Shown: positions 15,015 to 26,064, counted from the stretch's first letter. The stretch: DNA of 64,000 nucleotides from Erythrobacter sp. BLCC-B19 (GCF_028621955.1 NZ_CP117516.1:2874001-2938000), one strand, 5' to 3'. Translations and numbers: made by a program. The notes: generated from the sequence alone by a model not told the origin.

Positions 15015-15154
15015 CGGTGTTTCCTGTGGATTGAACGTTTCGGCGGCCCCCTAACGCAAATCAGGTGCCAAGCCTAGGTTGACGCGGGGGGGCGAGGAGC
15101 CTAGCGGGCAAAACTTAGCACCATCGCTGGAAACCTGTGTCAACGGAGCGCCCC

Positions 15155-16336
15155 ATGGCCGACCCCGCATCTTCTCGCGCGCAACCCTCAGGCGCGACCG
15201 GCGTTCTGGTTCTGGCCGATGGCACCGTGCTGTGGGGCCGCGGCTTCGGCGCGATCGGCAGCGCGGTGGGCGAGGTGTGCTTCAACACCGCGATGACCGG
15301 CTATCAGGAGGTGATGACCGATCCCTCCTACGCGGCGCAGATCGTCACCTTCACCTTCCCGCATATCGGCAATGTCGGCGCCAATGGCGAGGATATCGAG
15401 AGCCGCGTTGAAGGCGCGGTGGGGTGCGTGGTGCGCGAGGATGTGACCGAGCCGAGCAATTTCCGCTCGATCGAGCGTTTCACCGAGTGGATGGCGAAGA
15501 ACGGGAAGATCGGCCTTTCCGGCATCGACACCCGCGCCTTGACCCGCCGCATCCGCCAGAGCGGCGCGCCCAACGCGGTGATCGCCCATGCGCCGGATGG
15601 CAAGTTCGACATCCCCGCGCTGCTCGAGCGCGCGCAGGGCTGGCCGGGGCTGGAGGGCATGGACCTCGCCATCCGCGTCACCCGCGAGGGCGAGGAAGGC
15701 TGGCAAGGCGGTTCCTGGACGCTCGGCAAGGGCTACGGCCGCGCGGCTTTCGACGCGAAGCCCCACGTGGTCGCGATCGATTACGGCGCCAAGGACAATA
15801 TCTTCCGCAATCTGGTGCGCGCGGGTGCGCGGGTGACGGTGGTGCCGGCCAAGACCTCGTTCGACGAGGTGATGGCACTGGCTCCCGACGGCGTATTCCT
15901 GAGCAACGGCCCGGGCGACCCGGCGGCGACCGGCGAATATGCCGTGCCGGTGATCCGCGCGCTGCTCGAGGCCGATGTGCCGCTGTTCGGCATCTGCCTC
16001 GGCCACCAGATGCTCGCGCTCGCCGCGGGGGCAAAGACGATCAAGATGCACCAGGGCCACCGCGGCGCGAACCACCCCGTCCAGCGCGTGGGCGAGGGTT
16101 GGGGAGAGACCACCGGCCTCGTCGAGATCACCTCGATGAACCACGGTTTTGCGGTGGACGCGGCGACCCTGCCCGAGAACGTCGAGCAGACCCATGTGTC
16201 GCTGTTCGACGGGACGAATTGCGGGATCGCGATCAAGGGCAAGCGGGCCTTTGCGGTGCAGTATCACCCCGAGGCAAGCCCGGGGCCGCAGGATAGCTTC
16301 TACCTGTTCGAGAAGTTCGTGGGGGGGCTGGGGTGA
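15155..16336 (+). CDS. carA: Carbamoyl phosphate synthase small subunit
   Basis: A 393-residue glutaminase subunit that feeds ammonia to CarB for arginine and pyrimidine synthesis. The N-terminal domain shows [19 protein letters not shown]. The class I amidotransferase domain has SNGPGDPAA, the nucleophile in [13 protein letters not shown], and YHPEASPGP with the catalytic His/Glu pair. I choose ATG 15155 because GGAG lies 6 nt upstream; a GTG at 15137 would add six residues. The stop overlaps a GTG start of a small lipoprotein gene. Confidence 0.97.
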   Translation: MADPASSRAQPSGATGVLVLADGTVLWGRGFGAIGSAVGEVCFNTAMTGYQEVMTDPSYAAQIVTFTFPHIGNVGANGEDIESRVEGAVGCVVREDVTEPSNFRSIERFTEWMAKNGKIGLSGIDTRALTRRIRQSGAPNAVIAHAPDGKFDIPALLERAQGWPGLEGMDLAIRVTREGEEGWQGGSWTLGKGYGRAAFDAKPHVVAIDYGAKDNIFRNLVRAGARVTVVPAKTSFDEVMALAPDGVFLSNGPGDPAATGEYAVPVIRALLEADVPLFGICLGHQMLALAAGAKTIKMHQGHRGANHPVQRVGEGWGETTGLVEITSMNHGFAVDAATLPENVEQTHVSLFDGTNCGIAIKGKRAFAVQYHPEASPGPQDSFYLFEKFVGGLG

Positions 16337-16593
16337 GGGCTGCCGGAGTGCTTCTGACACTGGGAGTCCTCGCATCGTGCAATGAACGGGAATGCACCAA
16401 TCCGGGTGTGTGCTGGGCCAACCGCGAAGACATGGTCGCCGCTGCAAAGCGCTGCGGCATCGAGGATTTCGAGCCCAAGAAGATTGCGAACACTTTGGTG
16501 CCTTACGTCGAGGGCGAAAACCCCGACGCCGGACGCAAGACCAAATGCATTATTGATGACCTCAAGGGTCAAGGATTGATGGTGACACGCTAA
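16333..16593 (+). CDS. Small putative lipoprotein encoded between carA and carB
   Basis: An 86-residue protein beginning with a GTG that overlaps the carA stop (GTGA) and ending with a TAA that overlaps the carB start (TAATG). The N-terminus [20 protein letters not shown] is a lipoprotein signal with lipobox LASC and Cys16 as the lipidation site. The mature part has four more cysteines (for example [22 protein letters not shown]). Interlocked starts and stops show it is meant to be translated with carA and carB. No function can be assigned, and it is not part of known carbamoyl phosphate synthases. Confidence 0.78.
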   Translation: MRAAGVLLTLGVLASCNERECTNPGVCWANREDMVAAAKRCGIEDFEPKKIANTLVPYVEGENPDAGRKTKCIIDDLKGQGLMVTR

Positions 16594-19500
16594 TGCCCAA
16601 AAGAACCGACATCTCCTCGATCCTCGTCATTGGCGCCGGGCCCATCATCATCGGCCAGGCCTGCGAGTTCGATTACTCCGGCACGCAGGCGATCAAGGCG
16701 CTCAAGGAGGAGGGCTACCGCGTCATCCTCGTCAACTCGAACCCCGCGACGATCATGACCGACCCGGAGTTCGCCGACGCCACCTATATCGAGCCGATCA
16801 CGCCCGAGATCGTCGCCAAGATCATCGCCAAGGAGCGGCCCGATGCGCTGCTCCCCACGATGGGCGGGCAGACCGCATTGAACTGCGCGCTCAAGCTCGA
16901 CGAGATGGGCGTGCTCGCCGAATATGGCGTCGAGATGATCGGGGCGAAGGCCGACGCCATCGACAAGGCCGAGAACCGCCAGCGCTTCCGCGAGGCGATG
17001 GATGCGATCGGGCTGGAGAGCGCGCGGTCGGGCGTGGCCAACACGCTCGAACAGGCGCGCGCGGTGCTCGAACGCACCGGGCTTCCCTCGATCATCCGCC
17101 CGAGCTTCACCCTTGGCGGCACCGGCGGGGGGATTGCCTATAACAAGGCCGAATTCGACCAGATCGTGCGCGAGGGGCTCGATGCCTCGCCGACCACCGA
17201 AGTCCTGATCGAGGAATCGCTCCTCGGGTGGAAGGAGTTCGAGATGGAGGTGGTGCGCGACCGCAAGGATAACGCGATCATCATCTGCTCGATCGAGAAC
17301 GTCGATCCGATGGGGGTGCACACCGGGGACTCGATCACCGTCGCCCCGGCGCTGACGCTGACCGACAAGGAATACCAGATCATGCGCAGCGCGAGCATCG
17401 CGGTGCTGCGGGAAATCGGCGTGGAGACAGGCGGGTCGAACGTCCAGTTCGCGGTCAATCCCAAGGACGGCCGCCTGATCGTGATCGAGATGAACCCGCG
17501 CGTCAGCCGCTCCTCGGCGCTGGCGTCCAAGGCGACGGGCTTCCCCATCGCCCGCGTCGCGGCCAAGCTGGCGGTCGGCTATACCCTCGACGAGCTGACG
17601 AACGAGATCACCGGCGCGACGCCCGCTAGCTTTGAACCCACCATCGATTACGTCGTCACCAAGATCCCGCGCTTTGCCTTCGAAAAGTTCAAGGGCGCGG
17701 CGACCGACCTCTCAACCGCCATGAAGAGCGTCGGCGAAGTCATGGCAATCGGGCGCAATTTCCAGGAGTCGGTGCAGAAGGCACTGCGCGGCCTCGAAAC
17801 CGGGCTCGACGGGTTCAACCGCGTGCCCGAGCTGGAAGGCCAGCCCCGCGATGTCATCACCGCCGCGCTCTCGCGCCGCACGCCTGACCGGCTGCTCAAG
17901 GTCGGCCAAGCCTTCCGCGAGGGGATGAGCGTCGAGGAGATCGCCGCGGTCACCTTCTACGACCCGTGGTTCCTGCGCCAGATCGAGGCGATCATCGCGG
18001 CTGAAAAGCAGGTGCAGACCGATGGCCTGCCGCGCGATGCTGCGGGCCTGCGCCGCCTCAAGGCGATGGGCTTTTCCGACAAGCGCCTGGCCACGCTCGC
18101 GGTGCGTTCCGTTGGTGTCGCTGGCGGGCTGGGCGAGACGCAGGCCAAGCGCTCGGGGCTGCTGCATGATGCGCTGGTCGCGATGGCAGGGGCGACCAGT
18201 TCGGCCGAAGTGCGCGCGCTGCGCCACAAGCTTGGCGTGTTTCCGGTGTTCAAGCGCATCGACAGCTGCGCGGCCGAGTTCGAGGCGATCACGCCCTATA
18301 TGTACTCGACCTATGAGGCGCCGACTTTCGGCGATCCCGAGTGCGAAGCCGCGCCCAGCGACCGCAAGAAGATCGTCATTCTCGGCGGCGGCCCCAACCG
18401 GATCGGGCAGGGGATCGAGTTCGACTATTGCTGCGTCCACGCCTGTTTCGCTCTGGCCGAGCAGGGCTTCGAGACGATCATGGTCAACTGCAACCCGGAA
18501 ACCGTCTCGACCGATTACGACACCTCAGACCGCCTCTATTTCGAGCCGCTGACCGCTGAAGACGTGCTGGAGATCCTGCGGGTCGAACAGCAGAACGGCG
18601 AACTGGTGGGCGTGATCGTCCAGTTCGGCGGGCAGACCCCGCTGAAGCTGGCGCAGGCGCTGGAGGATGCGGGGATTCCGATCCTCGGCACCTCGCCCGA
18701 TGCGATCGACTTGGCCGAGGACCGCGAGCGCTTTGCCAAGCTGGTGAGCAAGCTGAAGCTGAAGCAGCCCGAAAACGGCATCGCCCGCAGCCGTGACGAG
18801 GCCGCAGCGGTCGCCGCGCGGATCGGCTATCCGGTGCTGCTGCGCCCCTCCTACGTCCTCGGCGGCCGGGCGATGGAGATCGTCGACAGCGAGGCCCAGC
18901 TCGACAGCTACATCGCCACGGCGGTGAATGTCAGCGGGGATTCGCCGGTGCTGATCGACCAGTATCTGCGCGATGCGATCGAATGCGATGTCGATGCGCT
19001 GTGCGATGGCACCGAGGTGCGGATCGCGGGCGTGATGCAGCACATCGAGGAGGCGGGCGTCCACTCGGGCGACAGTGCCTGCACTCTGCCGCCCTACAGC
19101 CTGCCCCCCGAAATCATCGCCGAGATGGAGCGCCAGGCCGAGGCGCTGGCCTTTGCGCTGGGCGTCAAGGGCTTGATGAACATCCAGTTCGCGGTGAAGG
19201 ACGGGGTGGTCTACCTCATCGAGGTCAACCCGCGCGCCAGCCGCACCGTGCCTTTCGTCGCCAAGGCGATCGGGCAGCCGGTGGCCAAGATCGCCGCGCG
19301 GGTCATGGCGGGCGAGCCGCTGGCCAACTTCGAGCCGTTCAAGCGCGACCTGCCCTATATGGCGGTCAAGGAAGCGGTGTTTCCCTTCGCGCGCTTCCCC
19401 GGCGCCGACCCGGTGCTCAGCCCCGAAATGAAGTCCACCGGCGAGGTCATGGGGATCGACACCAGTTTCGAAGCCGCCTTCCTCAAGTCGCAGCTCGGCG

Positions 19501-19919
19501 CAGGCATGGTGCCTCCGCAATCGGGCACGGTGTTCGTCAGCGTCAAGAACACCGACAAGGCGGTGATCGTCCCCGGCGTCAAGCGCTTGATCGAGCACGG
19601 GTTCCGCGTCATCGCGACGGGCGGCACGCAGAGCTATCTTGCCGAACAGGGGCTCAGCGTCGAGCGGGTCAACAAGGTGGCGGAAGGCCAGCCGCATATT
19701 GTCGACAAGATCATCGACGGCGATATTGCGCTCATTTTCAACACCACCGAAGGCTGGCAGTCGCTGCTCGACAGCAAATCCATCCGTCAGGCGGCGCTTG
19801 CGGGCAAGGTGCCCTACTACACCACCGCCCCCGGATCGGTGGCGGCGGCGGCGGCGATTTCGGCGATCCGGCCCGATCAGCTTGAAGTCCGGTCGTTGCA
19901 GGACTATTATAGCTCCTGA
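16593..19919 (+). CDS. carB: Carbamoyl phosphate synthase large subunit
   Basis: A 1108-residue synthetase making carbamoyl phosphate from bicarbonate, ATP and ammonia. The duplicated ATP-grasp halves are evident: [20 protein letters not shown] at the start of the first and [19 protein letters not shown] at the start of the second. The MGS-like allosteric domain follows from about 960 ([19 protein letters not shown]). Length is slightly above the roughly 1070 of E. coli, as in other alphaproteobacteria. Coupled upstream to the lipoprotein gene by one base; greA begins 116 bp later. Confidence 0.99.
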   Translation: MPKRTDISSILVIGAGPIIIGQACEFDYSGTQAIKALKEEGYRVILVNSNPATIMTDPEFADATYIEPITPEIVAKIIAKERPDALLPTMGGQTALNCALKLDEMGVLAEYGVEMIGAKADAIDKAENRQRFREAMDAIGLESARSGVANTLEQARAVLERTGLPSIIRPSFTLGGTGGGIAYNKAEFDQIVREGLDASPTTEVLIEESLLGWKEFEMEVVRDRKDNAIIICSIENVDPMGVHTGDSITVAPALTLTDKEYQIMRSASIAVLREIGVETGGSNVQFAVNPKDGRLIVIEMNPRVSRSSALASKATGFPIARVAAKLAVGYTLDELTNEITGATPASFEPTIDYVVTKIPRFAFEKFKGAATDLSTAMKSVGEVMAIGRNFQESVQKALRGLETGLDGFNRVPELEGQPRDVITAALSRRTPDRLLKVGQAFREGMSVEEIAAVTFYDPWFLRQIEAIIAAEKQVQTDGLPRDAAGLRRLKAMGFSDKRLATLAVRSVGVAGGLGETQAKRSGLLHDALVAMAGATSSAEVRALRHKLGVFPVFKRIDSCAAEFEAITPYMYSTYEAPTFGDPECEAAPSDRKKIVILGGGPNRIGQGIEFDYCCVHACFALAEQGFETIMVNCNPETVSTDYDTSDRLYFEPLTAEDVLEILRVEQQNGELVGVIVQFGGQTPLKLAQALEDAGIPILGTSPDAIDLAEDRERFAKLVSKLKLKQPENGIARSRDEAAAVAARIGYPVLLRPSYVLGGRAMEIVDSEAQLDSYIATAVNVSGDSPVLIDQYLRDAIECDVDALCDGTEVRIAGVMQHIEEAGVHSGDSACTLPPYSLPPEIIAEMERQAEALAFALGVKGLMNIQFAVKDGVVYLIEVNPRASRTVPFVAKAIGQPVAKIAARVMAGEPLANFEPFKRDLPYMAVKEAVFPFARFPGADPVLSPEMKSTGEVMGIDTSFEAAFLKSQLGAGMVPPQSGTVFVSVKNTDKAVIVPGVKRLIEHGFRVIATGGTQSYLAEQGLSVERVNKVAEGQPHIVDKIIDGDIALIFNTTEGWQSLLDSKSIRQAALAGKVPYYTTAPGSVAAAAAISAIRPDQLEVRSLQDYYSS

Positions 19920-20035
19920 CTGACACTTCCCCCACAGTTTGAAAGTCACTGACGCCGTAGGGATCGAACGGCGCGGAGGGCTTTCTTTCCCGGTTTGGGA
20001 AGTGACGGGGGCAACGGACAGAAAGATAACGGAAG

Positions 20036-20512
20036 ATGGCGACGATGGAAAAGGTGCCGATGCTGGCTGAGGGTTACGAGCGGCTCACCGCTGACCTCAA
20101 GATCCTGCGTGATGAGCGCCCGAAAATCGTCGAAGCGATCGAGGAAGCGCGCGCCCACGGCGATCTTTCGGAAAATGCCGAGTATCACGCAGCCAAGGAA
20201 CGCCAGGGCCAGGTCGAGGCGCAGATCGCCGAGATCGAGGACAAGGTCAGCCGTGCGCAGATCATCGATCCGACCACGCTGTCGGGCGACAAGATCATCT
20301 TCGGCGCGACCGTGACCCTGCTCGACGAGAACGACAAGCCGGTGCGTTACCAGATCGTCGGCCAGACCGAGGCGGACGCGAACAAGGGCCGTATCAGCTA
20401 TTCCTCGCCGCTGGCGCGCGCGCTGATCGGCAAGCAGGTGGGCGACGAGATCGAGGTCACGGTGCCTTCGGGCGAAAAGTTCTACCTCGTCGAGAAGATC
20501 GAATTCATCTGA
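20036..20512 (+). CDS. greA: Transcription elongation factor GreA
   Basis: A 158-residue GreA that rescues backtracked RNA polymerase by stimulating transcript cleavage. The N-terminal coiled coil with [18 protein letters not shown] and the conserved tip acidic residues (DLSENAEY) are seen, followed by the FKBP-like C-terminal domain ([18 protein letters not shown]). The ATG follows GGAAG. greA downstream of carB is a frequent alphaproteobacterial and gammaproteobacterial order. Confidence 0.98.
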   Translation: MATMEKVPMLAEGYERLTADLKILRDERPKIVEAIEEARAHGDLSENAEYHAAKERQGQVEAQIAEIEDKVSRAQIIDPTTLSGDKIIFGATVTLLDENDKPVRYQIVGQTEADANKGRISYSSPLARALIGKQVGDEIEVTVPSGEKFYLVEKIEFI

Positions 20513-20533
20513 TCCGCCGGAGGTCGCGCGAAC

Positions 20534-20821
20534 ATGGCCATTCCGCCCGTCAGACCGATTTCCGAACGCAAGGTCGCTGCCCATTTTCTTGAAGCAGGCG
20601 CGGTCAGCATGGCCGATGCCATCCCCTTTGCTCCGGCGCGTCCGAGCCGGGTGCGGGCGTTCGAGCGATTGAAGGGCGCGGATGTGCTGCGCACCGATGG
20701 GCAGGGCAAGTGGTGGCTTGATGAGGCGCGCTGGAATGGTCGCCGCTCGGACCGCCGCACGCGGGTCGTGTTTGCGATGCTGGCGGTTGGGGTCGCAGCG
20801 GCCGTCGCCGCACTGCGCTAA
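20534..20821 (+). CDS. Small membrane-anchored protein of unknown function
   Basis: A 95-residue protein starting 21 bp after greA, with GGAGG 11 nt before the ATG. The middle contains a region like a helical DNA- or protein-binding module (RVRAFERLKGADVLRTDGQGKWWLDEARWNGRR), then a basic patch RRSDRRTR and one C-terminal membrane helix (VVFAMLAVGVAAAVAAL). It is a tail-anchored layout. I do not recognise the family. Its 3' end lies 56 bp from a perfect parS site. Confidence 0.7.
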   Translation: MAIPPVRPISERKVAAHFLEAGAVSMADAIPFAPARPSRVRAFERLKGADVLRTDGQGKWWLDEARWNGRRSDRRTRVVFAMLAVGVAAAVAALR

Positions 20822-20876
20822 GCGGGTCTTTGCGCGATCTTGACGGGTTTTGCGCCGGTTGTTGCGCGGGGCATCG

Positions 20877-20894
20877 CTGTTTCACGTGAAACAG
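20877..20894. promoter_or_regulatory. parS: parS-like chromosome partition site (ParB binding)
   Basis: CTGTTTCACGTGAAACAG is a perfect 18-bp palindrome whose inner 16 bp (20878-20893) equal the consensus ParB recognition sequence TGTTTCACGTGAAACA. It sits in the intergenic gap between two converging genes, where no coding constraint explains it. Palindromes of this exact sequence are rare by chance and are normally near the replication origin. parAB and dnaA are not in this window. Confidence 0.9.
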
Positions 20895-20901
20895 TGGCGG
20901 C

Positions 20902-21384
20902 TTAGGCGATGCGCTTTTCCATCGCATAATTGTGGATCGCGACCTCGCGCCCGTCAAACGGGATGGTGAAATCGCGGCGGTGGAGCAGGCGGTAGCCGGC
21001 ACGCTCGAACACCGGCCGGGCCAGCTCGCTCGCCTCGGTGAACAGGCGGGTGAGATCGCGTGCGCGTGCTGCCAGCTCCGCCTCGGCCAGCAGCCGGCGC
21101 GCAAGGCCTTTGCCGGTGTGGTCGGGGTGGCAGAAGAGCATATCGAGATGCCCGTCCGGCTCGAGCGCGCAATAGGCGACCGGGGTGTCATCCGCATCGA
21201 CCGCGACCCGGATCACATCGCCCCGCGCGGCCCCGGTCAGCAGCTTCTCTGGCGCGTAGCGAGCCGACCACGCCGCAACCTGATCGGCCGAATAGGCCGC
21301 CAGCGCGGTCTGCCGGATCGCCGCGAGCGTCAGCGCGGCGATCGCGGGTTCATCACCCTCGCCAAAGCGCCGCGTGACTATCAT
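20902..21384 (-). CDS. GNAT-family N-acetyltransferase
   Basis: A 160-residue acetyltransferase with the GNAT acetyl-CoA binding pattern MLFCHPDHTGKGLARRLLAEAE near residues 80-100 and the C-terminal FERAGYRLLHRRDFTIPFDG. It would transfer an acetyl group from acetyl-CoA to an amine of an unknown substrate. It ends 8 bp from the parS site and starts 9 bp from the end of the DUF4170 gene, so those two are likely cotranscribed. Substrate cannot be inferred. Confidence 0.87.
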   Translation of the reverse strand: MIVTRRFGEGDEPAIAALTLAAIRQTALAAYSADQVAAWSARYAPEKLLTGAARGDVIRVAVDADDTPVAYCALEPDGHLDMLFCHPDHTGKGLARRLLAEAELAARARDLTRLFTEASELARPVFERAGYRLLHRRDFTIPFDGREVAIHNYAMEKRIA

Positions 21385-21393
21385 GGCCCTCGA

Positions 21394-21624
21394 TCAATCT
21401 TCGGGCGTGAGCAGCTTGTGGATATGGACGACGACGTATTTCATCTCCGCATCGTCGACCGTGCGCTGCGCCTGCGCGCGCCAGGCATCGACCGCGGCTT
21501 CATAGGAGCTGAAGACGCCGACGACGTGAATGCTCTCGGGATCCTGGAACTCGATCCCGCGCGGATCCTTAACGCGGCCTCCCATCACAAGGTGGAGCCG
21601 CTGGGTAGGGGTGGTTTCTGCCAT
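21394..21624 (-). CDS. DUF4170 domain protein
   Basis: A 76-residue soluble protein matching my memory of the DUF4170 family of alphaproteobacteria: LHLVMGGRVKDPRG, then VVGVFSSYEAAVDAWRAQAQRTVDDAEMKYVVVHIHKLL. The length fits the family. No function is known. It precedes the GNAT gene with a 9 bp gap, and both lie downstream of the YqjD-like membrane gene group on the same strand. Confidence 0.8.
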   Translation of the reverse strand: MAETTPTQRLHLVMGGRVKDPRGIEFQDPESIHVVGVFSSYEAAVDAWRAQAQRTVDDAEMKYVVVHIHKLLTPED

Positions 21625-21696
21625 GTCACAAGTCCTTGGGGAGGAAGGATGCGCGCCCCTCTAGCGCCTGCTGCGCCAAGGGCAAGCCCCGAGCCG

Positions 21697-22266
21697 TTAC
21701 CCCTTGGACTTGCGCGCCAGATCGCGCACCGCATCGACGGCAGCCGCGCTCGCCTTGCGGGCGAGGGCGCGGGTGCTGTCGGCAGCGCTGCCTGCGGCGT
21801 CAGCGGCATCGGCGGAAAGCTTCTTCGCCTGCGCCCCGGCGCTCGATCCGAGGTCGCCAGCGCGCTCCTGTGCGGTGCGGGCACCCTCGACCACTTCGTC
21901 GATCAGCGTGAGAGCATAGGCCACGGCCGCCTCGCTCAGCAGCGTTCCGAGCTTCGATCCGCCGCGCGCGGCAAGGCCTTTGACGCTCGACGAGGTGCGC
22001 GAGGCCGTGCCCGAAATGGCATCGCCCGCGCTGTGCAGCGCCTTGCCCGCGACCCGGCGACCGGGGCGGGTGAGCAGGCCGATCACCAGCCCCGCCGCAA
22101 TCGCGCCGCCGACCACCGTCAGCGGGTTGGCGCGGGTGTAGTCGATTGCGGCATCGGCGGCGGCGCGGGCCTGATCGGCAAGGCTCCGCTCGGCATTGCG
22201 GCGCTCAGCCGCCTCGATACGGGCGCGCAGGGCATCGCGCGGGGGAACGGGGGTGAGGTCAGTCAT
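21697..22266 (-). CDS. YqjD/ElaB-like (DUF883-type) membrane-anchored helical protein
   Basis: A 189-residue alanine-rich helical protein. A leading helix (RIEAAERRNAERSLADQARAAADAAID) is followed by the short motif YTRANPLTVVGGAIAAGLVIGLLTRPGRR, which resembles the C-terminal membrane anchor of YqjD/ElaB-type proteins, then a long amphipathic tail with KKLSADAADAAGSAADSTRALARKASAA. E. coli YqjD binds ribosomes at the membrane; whether this protein does so is inference. Its ATG overlaps the stop of the upstream gene (ATGA). Last gene of a four-gene run. Confidence 0.7.
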   Translation of the reverse strand: MTDLTPVPPRDALRARIEAAERRNAERSLADQARAAADAAIDYTRANPLTVVGGAIAAGLVIGLLTRPGRRVAGKALHSAGDAISGTASRTSSSVKGLAARGGSKLGTLLSEAAVAYALTLIDEVVEGARTAQERAGDLGSSAGAQAKKLSADAADAAGSAADSTRALARKASAAAVDAVRDLARKSKG

Positions 22267-22637
22267 GCAGGGTCTCCCTCCGGCGCCGCAGCTGGGGGAT
22301 CGGCGCCGTCATCAGTGTCATCGTCGTCGGTTTCGGTCAGCAGCTCTTCAAGCCACGCAAAGATCGCCCCGCGCGCAAAGAACAGCACGATCGCACCCAC
22401 CAACAGTGCGACCAGACCCTTGCGCTCGCCTGCCTGTTCGCGCAGCTCGGCCATGAGATCGCGCACCCCGGCGCTGAGGCGGGAGGTGACCGTGGTCTTG
22501 ACCCCCGATGACACGCGGCTTGCAATGCCCTGCTGCGAGAGGCTGTCGCGCAGGTTCTCGATGTCTTCGACGAGCACGGCGCGCGCGGCATCGCGCAGGG
22601 CCCGGTCTTCGATGAAGCGATCGGGCAGGCGGGTCAT
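22263..22637 (-). CDS. Single-pass membrane protein in the YqjD-like cluster
   Basis: A 124-residue protein with a helical N-terminal half (DRALRDAARAVLVEDIENLRDSLSQQ), one central membrane helix (GLVALLVGAIVLFFARGAIFAWL) and an acidic C-terminus (TETDDDDTDDGADPP). It overlaps both neighbours by 4 bp (ATGA), so three genes are translated in chain. I do not recognise a named family; it may belong with the adjacent holin-like and YqjD-like proteins as a membrane stress group. Confidence 0.75.
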   Translation of the reverse strand: MTRLPDRFIEDRALRDAARAVLVEDIENLRDSLSQQGIASRVSSGVKTTVTSRLSAGVRDLMAELREQAGERKGLVALLVGAIVLFFARGAIFAWLEELLTETDDDDTDDGADPPAAAPEGDPA

Positions 22638-23068
22638 GTCTCGTCCCCCGGGGCAAACAATGCGCCAAGCAGCCTGCCATCGCCCAGCGCCATCCGCACC
22701 AGCAGCGCGACGCCGAGCAACATGACACCCACGACAATGGCAATCGCGCCCCAGATCGTCACCAGTGGGGCAAGGGCGATCACCGCGCCGACGGCGAGCG
22801 CGATCAAAGCGATGTGGAGGAGCACCACCGCCAGCACCAGCGCTGCAATCGCCCGCGCCCCGTGCTTGCCTGCCAGCGCGGCACGGGTCTTCTGGAAGGC
22901 AATCTCGGCCTGGGCATAGGTACGGGCATCCTCCGCCAGCGCTGCAACATCGTCGCGCAGCGCAGTGAAGGCGTTGGTGTCCTCGGCCTCGGCGGGCGGA
23001 GCGGGCGGCTCGGCGGGCGCTGGAGCGCTGCCGGACGGCCCTGCGAGGCCCGGATCGGGATTGTCCAT
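22634..23068 (-). CDS. Phage-holin-like (DUF1469 type) membrane protein
   Basis: A 144-residue protein: Pro/Ala-rich leader (1-30), a helical segment (ALRDDVAALAEDARTYAQAEIAFQKTRAAL), then two membrane helices (AIAALVLAVVLLHIALIALAVGAVIALAPLV and AIAIVVGVMLLGVALLVRMAL). This arrangement matches the phage-holin-superfamily-6/DUF1469 proteins found widely on chromosomes, which are not phage lysis genes. Its stop overlaps the next start. No lysis function is implied. Confidence 0.78.
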   Translation of the reverse strand: MDNPDPGLAGPSGSAPAPAEPPAPPAEAEDTNAFTALRDDVAALAEDARTYAQAEIAFQKTRAALAGKHGARAIAALVLAVVLLHIALIALAVGAVIALAPLVTIWGAIAIVVGVMLLGVALLVRMALGDGRLLGALFAPGDET

Positions 23069-23089
23069 CAGCTGCAGCGCCCGGTCAGC

Positions 23090-23731
23090 TCAGCGCTTCT
23101 TCCCGCCCAGCATCCGCGCGAGGAAGAAACCGAACACCGCTGCGATCCCGACCGCCATGCCCGGGCTCTTGCGCACGGCGGCGCGGGCATCCTCGCCCAG
23201 TTCCTCGACGCTCTTGGATTCAAGCTTGGCCGAGGTTTCCTGCAGCGTGCGTGCGGCCTTGCGGGCATAATCGCCATATTGCTCGCCCAGCTTCTCGTCG
23301 ATCTGCGGGGCGGTATCGCCCACCACCTTGCCCAGCGAAGCAATGGCATCGGACGCAACCTGCTTGCCATCGGCGGCCAACTCGCCTGCCTTGCCAAGTG
23401 CCTGTTCGCCATAGGACTTGGCCTCGGCGACCAGATCGGTGCCCTTGGCGCTGGCCTGACCGCCGACCGCCGAAAGCCGGTTTTCGGCCTCGGCGCGCAG
23501 CGCGGCGGCACCCGCCTTGGCCTCTTCAAGAGCGGCGTTGAAGCGGCTCTTGGCGACAGCCGCAGGAGCAGGCGCCGGGTCAGCCGCCTTGGCGGTGGCT
23601 GCGGTCTTGCGCGGAGCGGCCTTGGTCGGGCCGCTCGTCTTCGCGGTCGCACCCTTCGCTGATTTTGCGGGGGTCTTCTTGGCCGGAGCCTTGGGGGCCG
23701 AGGTTGCGTCGGTCTTGGGGGTATCTGCCAT
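23090..23731 (-). CDS. Lys/Ala/Pro-rich histone-H1-like membrane-tethered protein
   Basis: A 213-residue protein with a basic, low-complexity tail (residues 5-60: repeats of KAP, KKTPAKSAKG, TKAAPRKTAA), then an apolipoprotein-like amphipathic region (65-180) and a C-terminal membrane helix MAVGIAAVFGFFLARMLGG ending KKR. The tail resembles histone H1 or alginate-regulator AlgP-like domains and could bind nucleic acid; the end resembles YqjD/ElaB anchors. I start at 23731 (preceded by GAGGG); an ATG at 23752 would add seven residues. It heads a four-gene run and faces away from eno. Confidence 0.72.
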   Translation of the reverse strand: MADTPKTDATSAPKAPAKKTPAKSAKGATAKTSGPTKAAPRKTAATAKAADPAPAPAAVAKSRFNAALEEAKAGAAALRAEAENRLSAVGGQASAKGTDLVAEAKSYGEQALGKAGELAADGKQVASDAIASLGKVVGDTAPQIDEKLGEQYGDYARKAARTLQETSAKLESKSVEELGEDARAAVRKSPGMAVGIAAVFGFFLARMLGGKKR

Positions 23732-23737
23732 GTCTAA

Positions 23738-25719
<1,982 letters not shown>

Positions 25720-25744
25720 TATTGACCGGATTGATATAGGGGAT

Positions 25745-25793
25745 AGTGCCTGAGGTTGCTTTACGGGTTAACACCTAGGCACTTATTTTTATT
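25745..25793 (+). terminator. Terminator-like hairpin with no plus-strand gene upstream
   Basis: AGTGCCT-g-AGGT (25745-25756), a 16-nt loop, and ACCTAGGCACT (25773-25783), then TATTTTTATT. It would terminate plus-strand transcription, yet the plus-strand gene before it (eno) ended 570 bp earlier. Read in the other direction it lies 26 bp upstream of the MarR-like start and could be an operator. Confidence 0.45.
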
Positions 25794-25825
25794 GGTTTAA
25801 TATGCGTCGATGGCCCCGCGACTGC

Positions 25826-25993
25826 CTAGTGCAGACGTGCCTGTTCAAGACGGAGATGCTGGATCGCCGCATCGACATGGGCGGCGGCCACGAAGGATTT
25901 CATCGCATCGAGGGCAGCGAGCTGGATTTCGAGTGCAGCTATGATGGTTTGAACGCCGGAGGTACTCGGCGCACCAGTCGCATGGTTTTCCAA
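25826..25993 (-). CDS. Possible small protein or gene remnant
   Basis: A 55-codon minus-strand frame with GC-rich codon use typical of real genes here and a coherent helical sequence: TIIAALEIQLAALDAMKSF then AAAHVDAAIQHLRLEQARLH. There is no ATG in frame; a TTG at 25993 is the only candidate start and an in-frame TGA lies 13 codons further up. It could be a short gene with a rare start, or the 3' remnant of a longer one. I recognise no family. Confidence 0.3.
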   Translation of the reverse strand: MENHATGAPSTSGVQTIIAALEIQLAALDAMKSFVAAAHVDAAIQHLRLEQARLH

Positions 25994-26021
25994 TTCTCGA
26001 TCCCGTTTGCTTTGTCGGTCT

Positions 26022-26064
26022 TCTGCAAACCTTCAAACCCGTGCGACCAGCGGAGGTTTGCAGA
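26022..26064. repeat. 11-bp perfect inverted repeat downstream of ribH
   Basis: Arms TCTGCAAACCT (26022-26032) and AGGTTTGCAGA (26054-26064) with a 21-nt spacer. It lies about 100 bp after the ribH stop and has no T-tract on either side, so it could be an RNA stability hairpin or protein-binding dyad. Confidence 0.5.

Noticed and set aside
15763..15772. Other CACGTG sites as additional parS
   Set aside because: The CACGTG cores in carA, queA and after comF lack the flanking TGTTT/AAACA bases; they are chance matches.
22634..23068. Holin-like gene as a sign of prophage
   Set aside because: No phage structural, lysis, integrase or attachment features nearby; this family is common on bacterial chromosomes.
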